DNA from: Flavobacterium sp.
GTDB taxonomy: Bacteria > Bacteroidota > Bacteroidia > Flavobacteriales > Flavobacteriaceae
NCBI RefSeq assembly: GCF_027483985.1
Contig: NZ_JAIXTJ010000056.1
Coordinates: forward strand, 1 to 64,000
Reading direction: 5' to 3'
DNA length: 64,000 bases
Positions 1 through 7,172 of the stretch are shown here, in pieces (position 1 is the stretch's first letter; each line of letters starts with the position of its first letter). The notes under the pieces were generated by a model, which did no database searches, was not told where the DNA came from, and saw only the letters and a list, made by a program, of their open reading frames with translations. Position numbers and translations under genes: made by a program.

Positions 1-30
1 CCAACAATTTAAATTTTAAAATTAAAGATT

Positions 31-267
31 ATGTCAGACATTGCATCAAGAGTTAAAGCGATTATCGTAGACAAATTAGGCGTTGACGAGAATGAAGTTG
101 TAACAGAAGCAAGCTTCACTAACGATTTAGGAGCTGATTCATTAGACACTGTTGAGCTTATTATGGAGTTCGAAAAAGAATTTGATATCCAAATTCCAGA
201 CGACCAAGCAGAAAACATTGCTACTGTAGGTCAAGCTATTTCTTACATCGAAGAAGCAAAAAAATAA
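31..267 (+). CDS. acpP: Acyl carrier protein
   Basis: Carries the growing acyl chain of type II fatty acid synthesis in the cytosol on a 4'-phosphopantetheine arm. The 78-residue length, acidic composition and the motif [10 protein letters not shown] with Ser37 as attachment site identify it clearly. The ATG at 31 follows an AT-rich leader without a Shine-Dalgarno sequence. A wobble-containing hairpin with a U-tract (280-309) follows it, and fabF, encoding the enzyme that elongates its cargo, starts 185 bp downstream. Confidence 0.98.
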   Translation: MSDIASRVKAIIVDKLGVDENEVVTEASFTNDLGADSLDTVELIMEFEKEFDIQIPDDQAENIATVGQAISYIEEAKK

Positions 268-279
268 TAAAATAAAACA

Positions 280-309
280 CCCGTATGCATTAAATGTGTG
301 CGGGTTTTT
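280..309 (+). terminator. Intrinsic terminator after acpP
   Basis: An 11-bp stem (280-290 with 294-304, three G-U pairs, 3-nt loop) is followed by five T. It may uncouple the abundant acpP message from fabF. Confidence 0.7.
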
Positions 310-452
310 ATTATTTTTTGATTTCAATAAAAATTAGATTATTTTTGATTGATTTTCAATCACACTATATTGAAAATACCCTTGTATCTTTAAACTTTTA
401 TTGTAAAGAAAACAGGGTATTATTTGTTTAAAATATATTTAAAAAAAATTAT

Positions 453-1706
453 ATGCAATTAAAACGTGTTGTTGTAACAGGTCTTGGAGCATTAACTCCT
501 ATTGGAAATTCCATTCAAGAATATTGGGATGGTTTAATTAATGGAAAAAGTGGTGCCGCTCCAATTACATATTACGATACTGAAAAGCATAAAACAAAAT
601 TTGCTTGCGAGGTTAAAAACTTCAACATTGAAGATTATATGGATCGTAAAGAATCTCGTCGCTTAGATAAATTTTCTCATTATGCAATTGCTGCCAGTGA
701 TGAAGCAATCAAAGATGCTGGAATTACGCATGATAATGTAAACAAACACCGTGTTGGAGTAATTTGGGGTGCAGGAATTGGAGGATTAGAAACTTTTCAA
801 GATGAAGTGATGTACTATGCTAAAGGCGATGGAACACCAAAATTCAATCCGTTTTTTATTCCTAAAATGATTGCCGATATAGCTCCAGCTCATATTTCTA
901 TGAGAAATGGCTATATGGGTCCAAATTATACTACGGTATCTGCGTGTGCATCATCGGCTAATGCAATGATCGATGCTTTCAACTACATTCGTTTAGGAAT
1001 GTGTGATGTAATAATCACTGGAGGTTCGGAAGCGGCAGTAACTATTGCAGGAATGGGCGGATTTAATTCAATGCACGCATTATCCACAAGAAATGAAAGT
1101 CCAGAAACAGCTTCGCGTCCGTTTGATGCAACGCGCGATGGATTTGTTTTAGGTGAAGGTTCGGGTGCAATTGTTTTAGAAGAATATGAACACGCAAAAG
1201 CTCGTGGTGCAAAAATTTATTGCGAAATTGGCGGTGGCGGAATGTCATCTGATGCTTATCATTTAACCGCGCCACATCCAGAAGGTATTGGTGTTATTGC
1301 CGTTATGGAAAACACGTTGCGTGATGCTGGAATGACTCCAGAAATGGTAGACCATATCAACACACACGGAACTTCAACTCCACTTGGTGATGTTGCCGAA
1401 TTGAAAGCAATTAGTCACGTTTTTGGTGATCACGCCAAAACTATTAATATCAATTCAACGAAATCAATGACAGGACACTTACTTGGTGCTGCTGGCGCAA
1501 TTGAGGCGATTGCTGTAATTTTAGCTATGCAAAACGGAATCGTTCCACCAACAATTAACCATACTGTTGTTGATGAAAACATTGATCCATCATTGAACTT
1601 GACATTAAACAAGCCTCAAAAAAGAGATATCAAAGTTGCTATGAGTAACACTTTTGGCTTTGGTGGTCACAACGCTTGTGTATTATTCAAAAAATTAGAA
1701 GAATAA
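453..1706 (+). CDS. fabF: Beta-ketoacyl-ACP synthase II
   Basis: Condenses malonyl-ACP with acyl-ACP in fatty acid elongation. The 417 residues span the whole thiolase-fold KAS II family. The catalytic triad is visible: Cys165 in TVSACASSA, His305 in NTHGTSTPLGD and His342 in KSMTGHLLGAAGA, plus the C-terminal GFGGHN glycine motif. It follows acpP and lies 6 bp before rnc, the usual acpP-fabF-rnc order. Whether it is FabF rather than FabB rests on overall similarity and context. Confidence 0.97.
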   Translation: MQLKRVVVTGLGALTPIGNSIQEYWDGLINGKSGAAPITYYDTEKHKTKFACEVKNFNIEDYMDRKESRRLDKFSHYAIAASDEAIKDAGITHDNVNKHRVGVIWGAGIGGLETFQDEVMYYAKGDGTPKFNPFFIPKMIADIAPAHISMRNGYMGPNYTTVSACASSANAMIDAFNYIRLGMCDVIITGGSEAAVTIAGMGGFNSMHALSTRNESPETASRPFDATRDGFVLGEGSGAIVLEEYEHAKARGAKIYCEIGGGGMSSDAYHLTAPHPEGIGVIAVMENTLRDAGMTPEMVDHINTHGTSTPLGDVAELKAISHVFGDHAKTININSTKSMTGHLLGAAGAIEAIAVILAMQNGIVPPTINHTVVDENIDPSLNLTLNKPQKRDIKVAMSNTFGFGGHNACVLFKKLEE

Positions 1707-1712
1707 GTTTTA

Positions 1713-2456
1713 ATGCGTTTACTTAAAAAAATATTTTTCAAAAATTCCCGTCCTACAGAAGGCGGGAATTTTTTTATTGCTGTTGAAAAAATTATCGGTT
1801 TTAAACCTATCAATCTAAAGCACTACGAAAAAGCTTTTACACATCGCTCATCTAATAAAACCGATAATGATGGTAATCCGTTTAATTATGAAAGATTAGA
1901 ATTTCTTGGTGATTCTATGTTAAGTTCGGTTATAGCAGCTCATTTATATAAAGAAGCGCCACTCGGTGACGAAGGTTATTTAACCAAAATGCGCTCTAAA
2001 ATTGTGAGTCGCGAACATTTGAATGAACTTGGTAGAGATTTGCATTTAATTGATTATGTGGATAGTAAAGTTCCGTCATCGCACTTTGGCGAAAACATTC
2101 ATGGCAATTTATTTGAAGCATTAGTTGGAGCAATTTTTCTTGATAAAGGATATTTAGGTTGTGAAAAATTTATTTATCAAAAGGTGATTATTCCGTATGT
2201 TGACATTACCCGATTAGAAGGTAAAGTAATAAGCTACAAAAGTTTGGTTATCGAATGGTGTCAAAAAGAAAAAAAACAATTCAACTTTGATGTTTTTGAC
2301 GATAACGGAAACGACGGTCAACGTTTTTTTGGTGTAAAATTAAGCATCGATGATAAAGTAATTGCAAAATCACGAGCAACTTCAAAAAAGAAAGCAGAAG
2401 AAATTGCAGCAAAACGAGCTTATTTTGCATTTCAAGAAAAAATTAACAAAATTTAA
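1713..2456 (+). CDS. rnc: Ribonuclease III
   Basis: Double-strand-specific endoribonuclease for rRNA and mRNA processing. The signature ERLEFLGDS lies at residues 60-68 with its acidic metal ligands, NLFEALVGAIFLDKG follows near residue 130, and the C-terminal quarter is a double-stranded-RNA-binding domain ending in KKAEEIAAKRAYFAF. At 247 residues it is normal for the family. The start 6 bp after fabF implies co-transcription. Codons 10-21 coincide with a terminator-shaped hairpin (1740-1775), reported separately. The catalytic domain could tolerate a start further down, but ATG 1713 is the only good one before the HRS motif. Confidence 0.96.
   Translation: MRLLKKIFFKNSRPTEGGNFFIAVEKIIGFKPINLKHYEKAFTHRSSNKTDNDGNPFNYERLEFLGDSMLSSVIAAHLYKEAPLGDEGYLTKMRSKIVSREHLNELGRDLHLIDYVDSKVPSSHFGENIHGNLFEALVGAIFLDKGYLGCEKFIYQKVIIPYVDITRLEGKVISYKSLVIEWCQKEKKQFNFDVFDDNGNDGQRFFGVKLSIDDKVIAKSRATSKKKAEEIAAKRAYFAFQEKINKI
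1740..1775 (+). terminator. Terminator-like hairpin inside the rnc start
   Basis: AAAAATTCCCG (1740-1750) pairs perfectly with CGGGAATTTTT (1763-1773) and a run of seven T follows the G-A-A of the right arm. The stem lies within the first 21 codons of rnc, so it would have to be both coding sequence and a transcription stop or RNase III target. Confidence 0.6.
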
Positions 2457-2570
2457 TTGAAATTCTTATAAAACTATAACGTTTTCGTTTATAAAATAAC
2501 GTTAATCTAATACTTCCTTGGTGTTTTGAGTTTATAGAAACACTATATTTACAACTTATTTTGGCATAAA

Positions 2571-3059
2571 ATGGCTAATTTCAAACTATCAATAGAAGAT
2601 TTTGAAGAGATTGATTTTTATATAATCGCTTTACACACTCCATTGGAAGATTACCGACTAGCCTATTTTTTAAACCTTCATCTTACTATTTTTTTAAGTA
2701 AAAATAAAAACGATGTAGAATCACAAGTAAAAGAAGGAACAACTTCTTTTGTTCGTTTCACATTTGAAGACAAAGAAAAATTTATCAAATGGGATTTGGT
2801 TCAAAATAAAAATGAAATAGAAATTTTTGAAAATAAAACCAGTAAAGATTTATTTTCAGGATTTGATGCTAAATTTTCGACTTCAGCCTATCTTTTGCCC
2901 GAGTACAAAAAGGTAGATTATTTTCTAAAAATTGAAAATGCTGTAAATGAAATAAAAATAAACGAAATCGTTTCAAAAATAAATAAAATCGAAAGTATAA
3001 AAATGGTTTATGCTATTGATTCTGAAAAAATAAAATCAAAAAATAATTTAATTTTTTAA
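2571..3059 (+). CDS. IPExxxVDY family protein
   Basis: A 162-residue protein of a Bacteroidota-restricted family named for a conserved IPExxxVDY motif, seen here as LPEYKKVDY near residue 110. No signal peptide or membrane segment is visible, so it is probably cytosolic. Its stop lies 3 bp before pyruvate kinase, an arrangement I recognise from other flavobacteria, so the two are expected to be co-expressed. The biochemical function is unknown, and nothing in the sequence suggests an enzyme. Start ATG 2571 is preceded by an imperfect -7 box. Confidence 0.85.
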   Translation: MANFKLSIEDFEEIDFYIIALHTPLEDYRLAYFLNLHLTIFLSKNKNDVESQVKEGTTSFVRFTFEDKEKFIKWDLVQNKNEIEIFENKTSKDLFSGFDAKFSTSAYLLPEYKKVDYFLKIENAVNEIKINEIVSKINKIESIKMVYAIDSEKIKSKNNLIF

Positions 3060-3062
3060 AAA

Positions 3063-4493
3063 ATGCCAACAAGAAAAAAGACAAAAATTGTAGCCACGCT
3101 AGGTCCAGCTTGCAGTTCAAAAGAAGTCATTAAAGACATGATTGAAGCAGGAGTAAACGTGTTTCGAATCAACTTTTCTCATGCTGATTATACTGATGTA
3201 AAAGAACGTATTGATATTATTAGAGAATTAAACGCTGAGAATGGTTACACCACCGCTATTTTAGCCGACTTGCAAGGTCCAAAACTTCGTGTTGGTGTAA
3301 TGAGCGAAGATGTAGTAGTGAATCCTGGTGATATCATTACTTTTCAAACAGCCGAAGATGTGCCTGGAACCAAAGATAGAGTTTACATGAACTATCTTGA
3401 ATTTCCAAGAGATGTAAATCCGGGTGAAAAAATTCTTTTGGATGACGGTAAATTAATGTTTGAAGCACTAGAAACTAACGGAACCACCGAAGTAAAATGT
3501 AAAGTTATTCAAGGCGGACCATTAAAGTCTAAAAAAGGAGTAAATCTTCCTAATACTAAAGTTTCACTTCCTGCGCTTACAAAAAAAGACATTAAAGATG
3601 CTCTTTTTGCTATTGAGCAAGATGTAGACTGGATAGCTTTATCGTTTGTAAGAACTCCGGCCGATTTAGAAGAATTACAAGATTTAATTGCGAAAAATTC
3701 TGATCATAAAATTCCGATTATTGCTAAAATTGAAAAACCAGAAGCGGTTGAAAATATTGACAAAATCGTTGCATTTTGCGATGGATTGATGGTAGCACGT
3801 GGTGATTTGGGAGTTGAAATTCCAGCGCACGAAGTTCCGTTGATTCAAAAGAAATTAATTCATAGAGCTAAAACGGCTCGTATTCCTGTAATTGTGGCAA
3901 CACAAATGATGGAAACTATGATCACCAGTTTAACTCCAACAAGAGCTGAAGTTAACGACGTTGCTAACTCGGTAATGGATGGTGCCGATGCAGTAATGCT
4001 ATCAGGTGAAACCTCTGTTGGAAATTATCCTGTTCAAGTAATTGAAAAAATGACACAAATTATTGAAGCAGTTGAAGATTCACCGCTAATTCAAGTGCCA
4101 TTAACTCCTCCACAAGTTCGAACGAAACGTTTTATTACAAAATCTATTTGCTATCACGCAGCGACTATGGCCAATGATATAAAAGCCAAAGCTATTTCTA
4201 CTTTAACAAATAGTGGCTATACGGCTTTTCAAATTTCGGCTTGGCGTCCATCAGCACATATCTTGGTTTATACTTCTAATAAAAGAATTCTAACACAATT
4301 GAATTTACTTTGGGGTGTAAATGCTTTTTTCTATGATAAATTTGTGAGCACAGATGATACTGTCGAAGATATTAACCTTATCGCACAAGAAAACGGATAT
4401 GTTAAAAAAGGTGATATTTTAATCAATCTTGCTGCCATGCCAGTAGTTGATAAAGGAATGGTAAATACTTTAAGAATTTCTGAGATAGAGTAA
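3063..4493 (+). CDS. pyk: Pyruvate kinase
   Basis: Last step of glycolysis, phosphoenolpyruvate plus ADP to pyruvate plus ATP. The 476 residues begin with TKIVATLGPAC and contain the K+/Mg2+ active-site segment IIAKIEKPEAVENI, the GLMVARGDLGVEIP segment and the RAEVNDVANSVMDGADAVM region, followed by the C-terminal allosteric domain. It starts 3 bp after the IPExxxVDY gene and is followed by a strong terminator (4514-4556). Confidence 0.98.
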   Translation: MPTRKKTKIVATLGPACSSKEVIKDMIEAGVNVFRINFSHADYTDVKERIDIIRELNAENGYTTAILADLQGPKLRVGVMSEDVVVNPGDIITFQTAEDVPGTKDRVYMNYLEFPRDVNPGEKILLDDGKLMFEALETNGTTEVKCKVIQGGPLKSKKGVNLPNTKVSLPALTKKDIKDALFAIEQDVDWIALSFVRTPADLEELQDLIAKNSDHKIPIIAKIEKPEAVENIDKIVAFCDGLMVARGDLGVEIPAHEVPLIQKKLIHRAKTARIPVIVATQMMETMITSLTPTRAEVNDVANSVMDGADAVMLSGETSVGNYPVQVIEKMTQIIEAVEDSPLIQVPLTPPQVRTKRFITKSICYHAATMANDIKAKAISTLTNSGYTAFQISAWRPSAHILVYTSNKRILTQLNLLWGVNAFFYDKFVSTDDTVEDINLIAQENGYVKKGDILINLAAMPVVDKGMVNTLRISEIE

Positions 4494-4513
4494 ATCTCAT
4501 TTAAAAATAAATC

Positions 4514-4556
4514 AAAAGGATTATCGAAATAGTTAAATATTTTGATAATCCTTTTT
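4514..4556 (+). terminator. Terminator after pyk
   Basis: AAAAGGATTATC (4514-4525) pairs with GATAATCCTTTT (4544-4555), with a T-run on the 3' side. Confidence 0.8.
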
Positions 4557-4574
4557 ACATTTCAAAAGAAAAAG

Positions 4575-4582
4575 TATATTTG
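4575..4582 (+). promoter_or_regulatory. -7 box of the Bax-inhibitor-like gene
   Basis: TATATTTG matches the Bacteroidota -7 consensus TAnnTTTG, 21 bp before ATG 4604. It overlaps the upstream TTG codon that could extend the frame, which argues for the 4604 start. Confidence 0.7.
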
Positions 4583-4603
4583 ACTAACTTAAAAATTAAA
4601 ACT

Positions 4604-5359
4604 ATGGAATCTAAAAACCCTTTTTTTAAATCTAAATCTTTCACAAACACGTCTGCAGCTAATGATAACGTGAGTGTTATAGATTATAACGAAACAATGA
4701 CCATTTCTGGAACTATAAACAAAAGTTTCATCTTATTGGCTTTACTTGTTGGAACAGCATTAATAACTTGGAATTTAGCTTTCAATGGATATAATCCTAT
4801 TGTTTTAACTATTGGTGGCGCAATTATTGGTTTGATTTTGGTAGTAGTTTCCTCTTTTAAACCACATCTTTCTACTTATTTAGCTCCAGCATATGCCTTA
4901 TTTGAAGGATTATTTATTGGTGGTATTTCGGCATTTTTTGAAGCAAGTTATCCAGGATTAGTAATTCAAGCTGTTGGTGGAACCTTTGTAACGTTCTTAG
5001 TTTGTTTTACTTTATATAAATACAATATCGTAAAAGTTAACGAAAAATTTAAATCGGTTGTTATCGCAGCAACACTAGCGATTGGAGTTTACTATTTAGT
5101 TTCTTGGTTGTTATCAATGTTTACAAGTTTTCAACCGGTTCACTACGGAAATTCTATGATGAGCATCGGAATTAGTGTTTTTGTTATTGTAATTGCAGCT
5201 TTAAACCTGTTTTTAGATTTTGATCAAATAGAAAAAGGTGCTGAACAAAGAATGCCAAAATTTATGGAATGGTATGGCGCAATGGGATTGATGGTAACAT
5301 TAGTATGGTTATACATTGAATTCTTGAGATTGTTATCTAAATTATCTAGCAGAGATTAA
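4604..5359 (+). CDS. Bax inhibitor-1/YccA family membrane protein
   Basis: Integral inner-membrane protein of 251 residues with about seven hydrophobic helices and a short polar N-terminus. The family (YccA, YbhL, BI-1) includes a modulator of FtsH proteolysis in E. coli and pH-gated calcium leak channels. The assignment rests on helix pattern, length and the C-terminal LFLDFDQIEKGAEQRMPKF-like segment. ATG 4604 is preferred over an in-frame TTG at 4580 because the -7 box overlaps the TTG. It stands alone between two terminators. Confidence 0.88.
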   Translation: MESKNPFFKSKSFTNTSAANDNVSVIDYNETMTISGTINKSFILLALLVGTALITWNLAFNGYNPIVLTIGGAIIGLILVVVSSFKPHLSTYLAPAYALFEGLFIGGISAFFEASYPGLVIQAVGGTFVTFLVCFTLYKYNIVKVNEKFKSVVIAATLAIGVYYLVSWLLSMFTSFQPVHYGNSMMSIGISVFVIVIAALNLFLDFDQIEKGAEQRMPKFMEWYGAMGLMVTLVWLYIEFLRLLSKLSSRD

Positions 5360-5374
5360 TTTTATTTTAATAAT

Positions 5375-5407
5375 AAAAAAAGCTATTCGTAAATGAATAG
5401 CTTTTTT
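5375..5407. terminator. Bidirectional terminator between convergent genes
   Basis: AAAAAAAGCTATTC (5375-5388) pairs with GAATAGCTTTTTT (5395-5407). A/T tracts on both sides serve the Bax-inhibitor-like gene (+) and the PAS gene (-). Confidence 0.85.
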
Positions 5408-5427
5408 TATGCACTTTATTATTTGGT

Positions 5428-5943
5428 TTAAGCAGCAATTTTTTCAAATGCAATAAAGTTCGTAAGATTTCCTTTTTTATCAAAAATTGGATATCCTTTA
5501 ATATGACATTTGTATAACGAACCATCTTTGCAGTAATTAATAATGACTTTATCAAATGGTTTTAATGATTTAACAGCTTCGCTAATCTCTTTAGATGTTG
5601 TGGTATTGGTAGCAGCACCTTGAAACATTTTCGGAGAGTTACCTACAACTTCATCTGGAATGTAACCATTCATTTTGACAATATTATTAGACGCGAAAAC
5701 AATTTGTAATTTAGCATCAGTAACTACAATTACTGTATCATTTTCTAATTCTTCTTTATAATCCCAAGTTGAATTCCATTTGTTTTCTTCTACAATTTTG
5801 TTTAACAACATTGTATCGGATAGCGTTAATCTCAATTTGTCGAAACTTTTAGAATAAAAATCCCAACAAGTTAAAGGAAAGCTACTTAATGACAAAGTAC
5901 TATAATATTTTGCCATTGCATTTTCGTAATTTGAAAGCTTCAT
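5428..5943 (-). CDS. PAS domain protein, LOV-like without the flavin cysteine
   Basis: About 171 residues. The C-terminal 110 form one PAS domain (NDTVIVVTDAKLQIVFASNN to FIAFEKIAA) and there is no output domain, so it may act as a stand-alone sensor or by binding a partner. The stretch VVGNSPKMFQG sits where LOV domains have GxNCRFLQ, but the photoactive Cys is replaced. The frame is open to 6051, yet a perfect -7 box (minus strand, 5961-5968) lies 18 bp before the ATG at 5943, which decides the start. A short helical region precedes the PAS fold. Ligand unknown. Confidence 0.8.
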   Translation of the reverse strand: MKLSNYENAMAKYYSTLSLSSFPLTCWDFYSKSFDKLRLTLSDTMLLNKIVEENKWNSTWDYKEELENDTVIVVTDAKLQIVFASNNIVKMNGYIPDEVVGNSPKMFQGAATNTTTSKEISEAVKSLKPFDKVIINYCKDGSLYKCHIKGYPIFDKKGNLTNFIAFEKIAA

Positions 5944-5960
5944 TTTTAATATATTTGGAA

Positions 5961-5968
5961 CAAATCTA
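5961..5968 (-). promoter_or_regulatory. -7 box of the PAS gene
   Basis: TAGATTTG on the minus strand, TAnnTTTG type, 18 bp before ATG 5943. No clear TTG lies at the -33 position. Confidence 0.6.
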
Positions 5969-6086
5969 AAATGATTTTTTGAAATGAATAACGTAAAAAG
6001 AAAGATTAACTTTTGTTCAACTGAAATTTTATGATTTTTTATTAAAACCACTTCCTAAATTAAGACAATTTTAATATGCAGCACAC

Positions 6087-7169
6087 TTAAAATTCAAATC
6101 GCAACTGAACCACAACTGTTTTCTTTATCTCGGTATTTAAATTTGAAATAGAAATTCCTAATAATCTAACAGAATCTTTCATTCGTTCTTGATAAAGCAA
6201 TTCTTTGGAAGTCTCAAATAACAATCCTTTATCTGAAATAAAATAAGGTAAGGTTTTACTTCTTGTTTGCGTGGTAAAATCGCTATATTTTATCTTTAAA
6301 GTGATTGTTTTGCCAGATAAGTTGTATTTCTTTAAACGCTTCTCTAATTCGGCCGCAATTCGCTCTAAACGTTCTTGCATAAAAATTTCGGAAGTCAGAT
6401 TTTCGTTAAAAGTATGTTCAGCAGCAACTGACTTTGAAATTCTGTTGGGTTTCACTTCGCTGTTGTGAATTCCTCTCACAATATGGTAATAAAAACCACC
6501 ACTTTTACCAAAATGTTGTTCCAAGTATTCTTTAGATTTAGATTTTAAATCTTTGCCTGTAAAAATACCGTGTTGGTACATTTTTTCGGTGGTAACTTTT
6601 CCGATACCATAAAACTTTTTAATATCCAATTTTTCTAAAAACTCTTCTACTTCGTGCGGATTTACGGTTTTTTGTCCGTTTGGTTTATTATAATCTGATG
6701 CGATTTTAGCAACAAATTTATTAATTGAAATTCCTGCTGACGCTGTCAAGCTAACTTCTTCAAAAATTCGTTTTCTAATTTCTTCTGCAATTAATGTCGC
6801 ACTTGGATTTCCTTTTTTATTTTGAGTAACATCAAGATAGGCTTCGTCAAGTGAAAGTGGTTCGACCAAATCGGTATAATCATAAAAAATCTTTCTAATT
6901 TTAATTGAAATTTCTTTGTACCTATCAAATCGTGGTGGTACAAAAATTAAATCAGGACAATTTCTTGCTGCTTGAACTCCGCTCATTGCACTTCTAACGC
7001 CAAATTTTCGTGCTTCATAACTTGCTGCTGACACTACACCTCGCACTTCACTTCCGCCAACTGCAATTGGTTTGCCGCGCAAATCTGGATTATCCATTTG
7101 CTCCACAGAAGCATAAAACGCATCCATATCTACGTGAATGATTTTTCTTAAAACTACTTCTGCGTCCAT
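6087..7169 (-). CDS. dinB: DNA polymerase IV (Y-family)
   Basis: Error-prone translesion DNA polymerase. Of 360 residues, the palm carries the metal ligands Asp14 (VDMDAFYASVE) and Asp108-Glu109 (LSLDEAYLDV). The YGIGKVTTEKMYQ helix-hairpin-helix and a little-finger domain follow. The tail QLRFEF resembles a beta-clamp-binding peptide. It starts 3 bp after the stop of the upstream membrane-protein gene, so the two are probably co-transcribed from the promoter at 9231. I see no LexA-type box. Confidence 0.96.
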   Translation of the reverse strand: MDAEVVLRKIIHVDMDAFYASVEQMDNPDLRGKPIAVGGSEVRGVVSAASYEARKFGVRSAMSGVQAARNCPDLIFVPPRFDRYKEISIKIRKIFYDYTDLVEPLSLDEAYLDVTQNKKGNPSATLIAEEIRKRIFEEVSLTASAGISINKFVAKIASDYNKPNGQKTVNPHEVEEFLEKLDIKKFYGIGKVTTEKMYQHGIFTGKDLKSKSKEYLEQHFGKSGGFYYHIVRGIHNSEVKPNRISKSVAAEHTFNENLTSEIFMQERLERIAAELEKRLKKYNLSGKTITLKIKYSDFTTQTRSKTLPYFISDKGLLFETSKELLYQERMKDSVRLLGISISNLNTEIKKTVVVQLRFEF

Positions 7170-7172
7170 AAA

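Noticed and set aside
5944..6051. N-terminal extension of the PAS gene to 6051
   Set aside because: The extension contains the -7 promoter box at 5961-5968, so it is unlikely to be translated.
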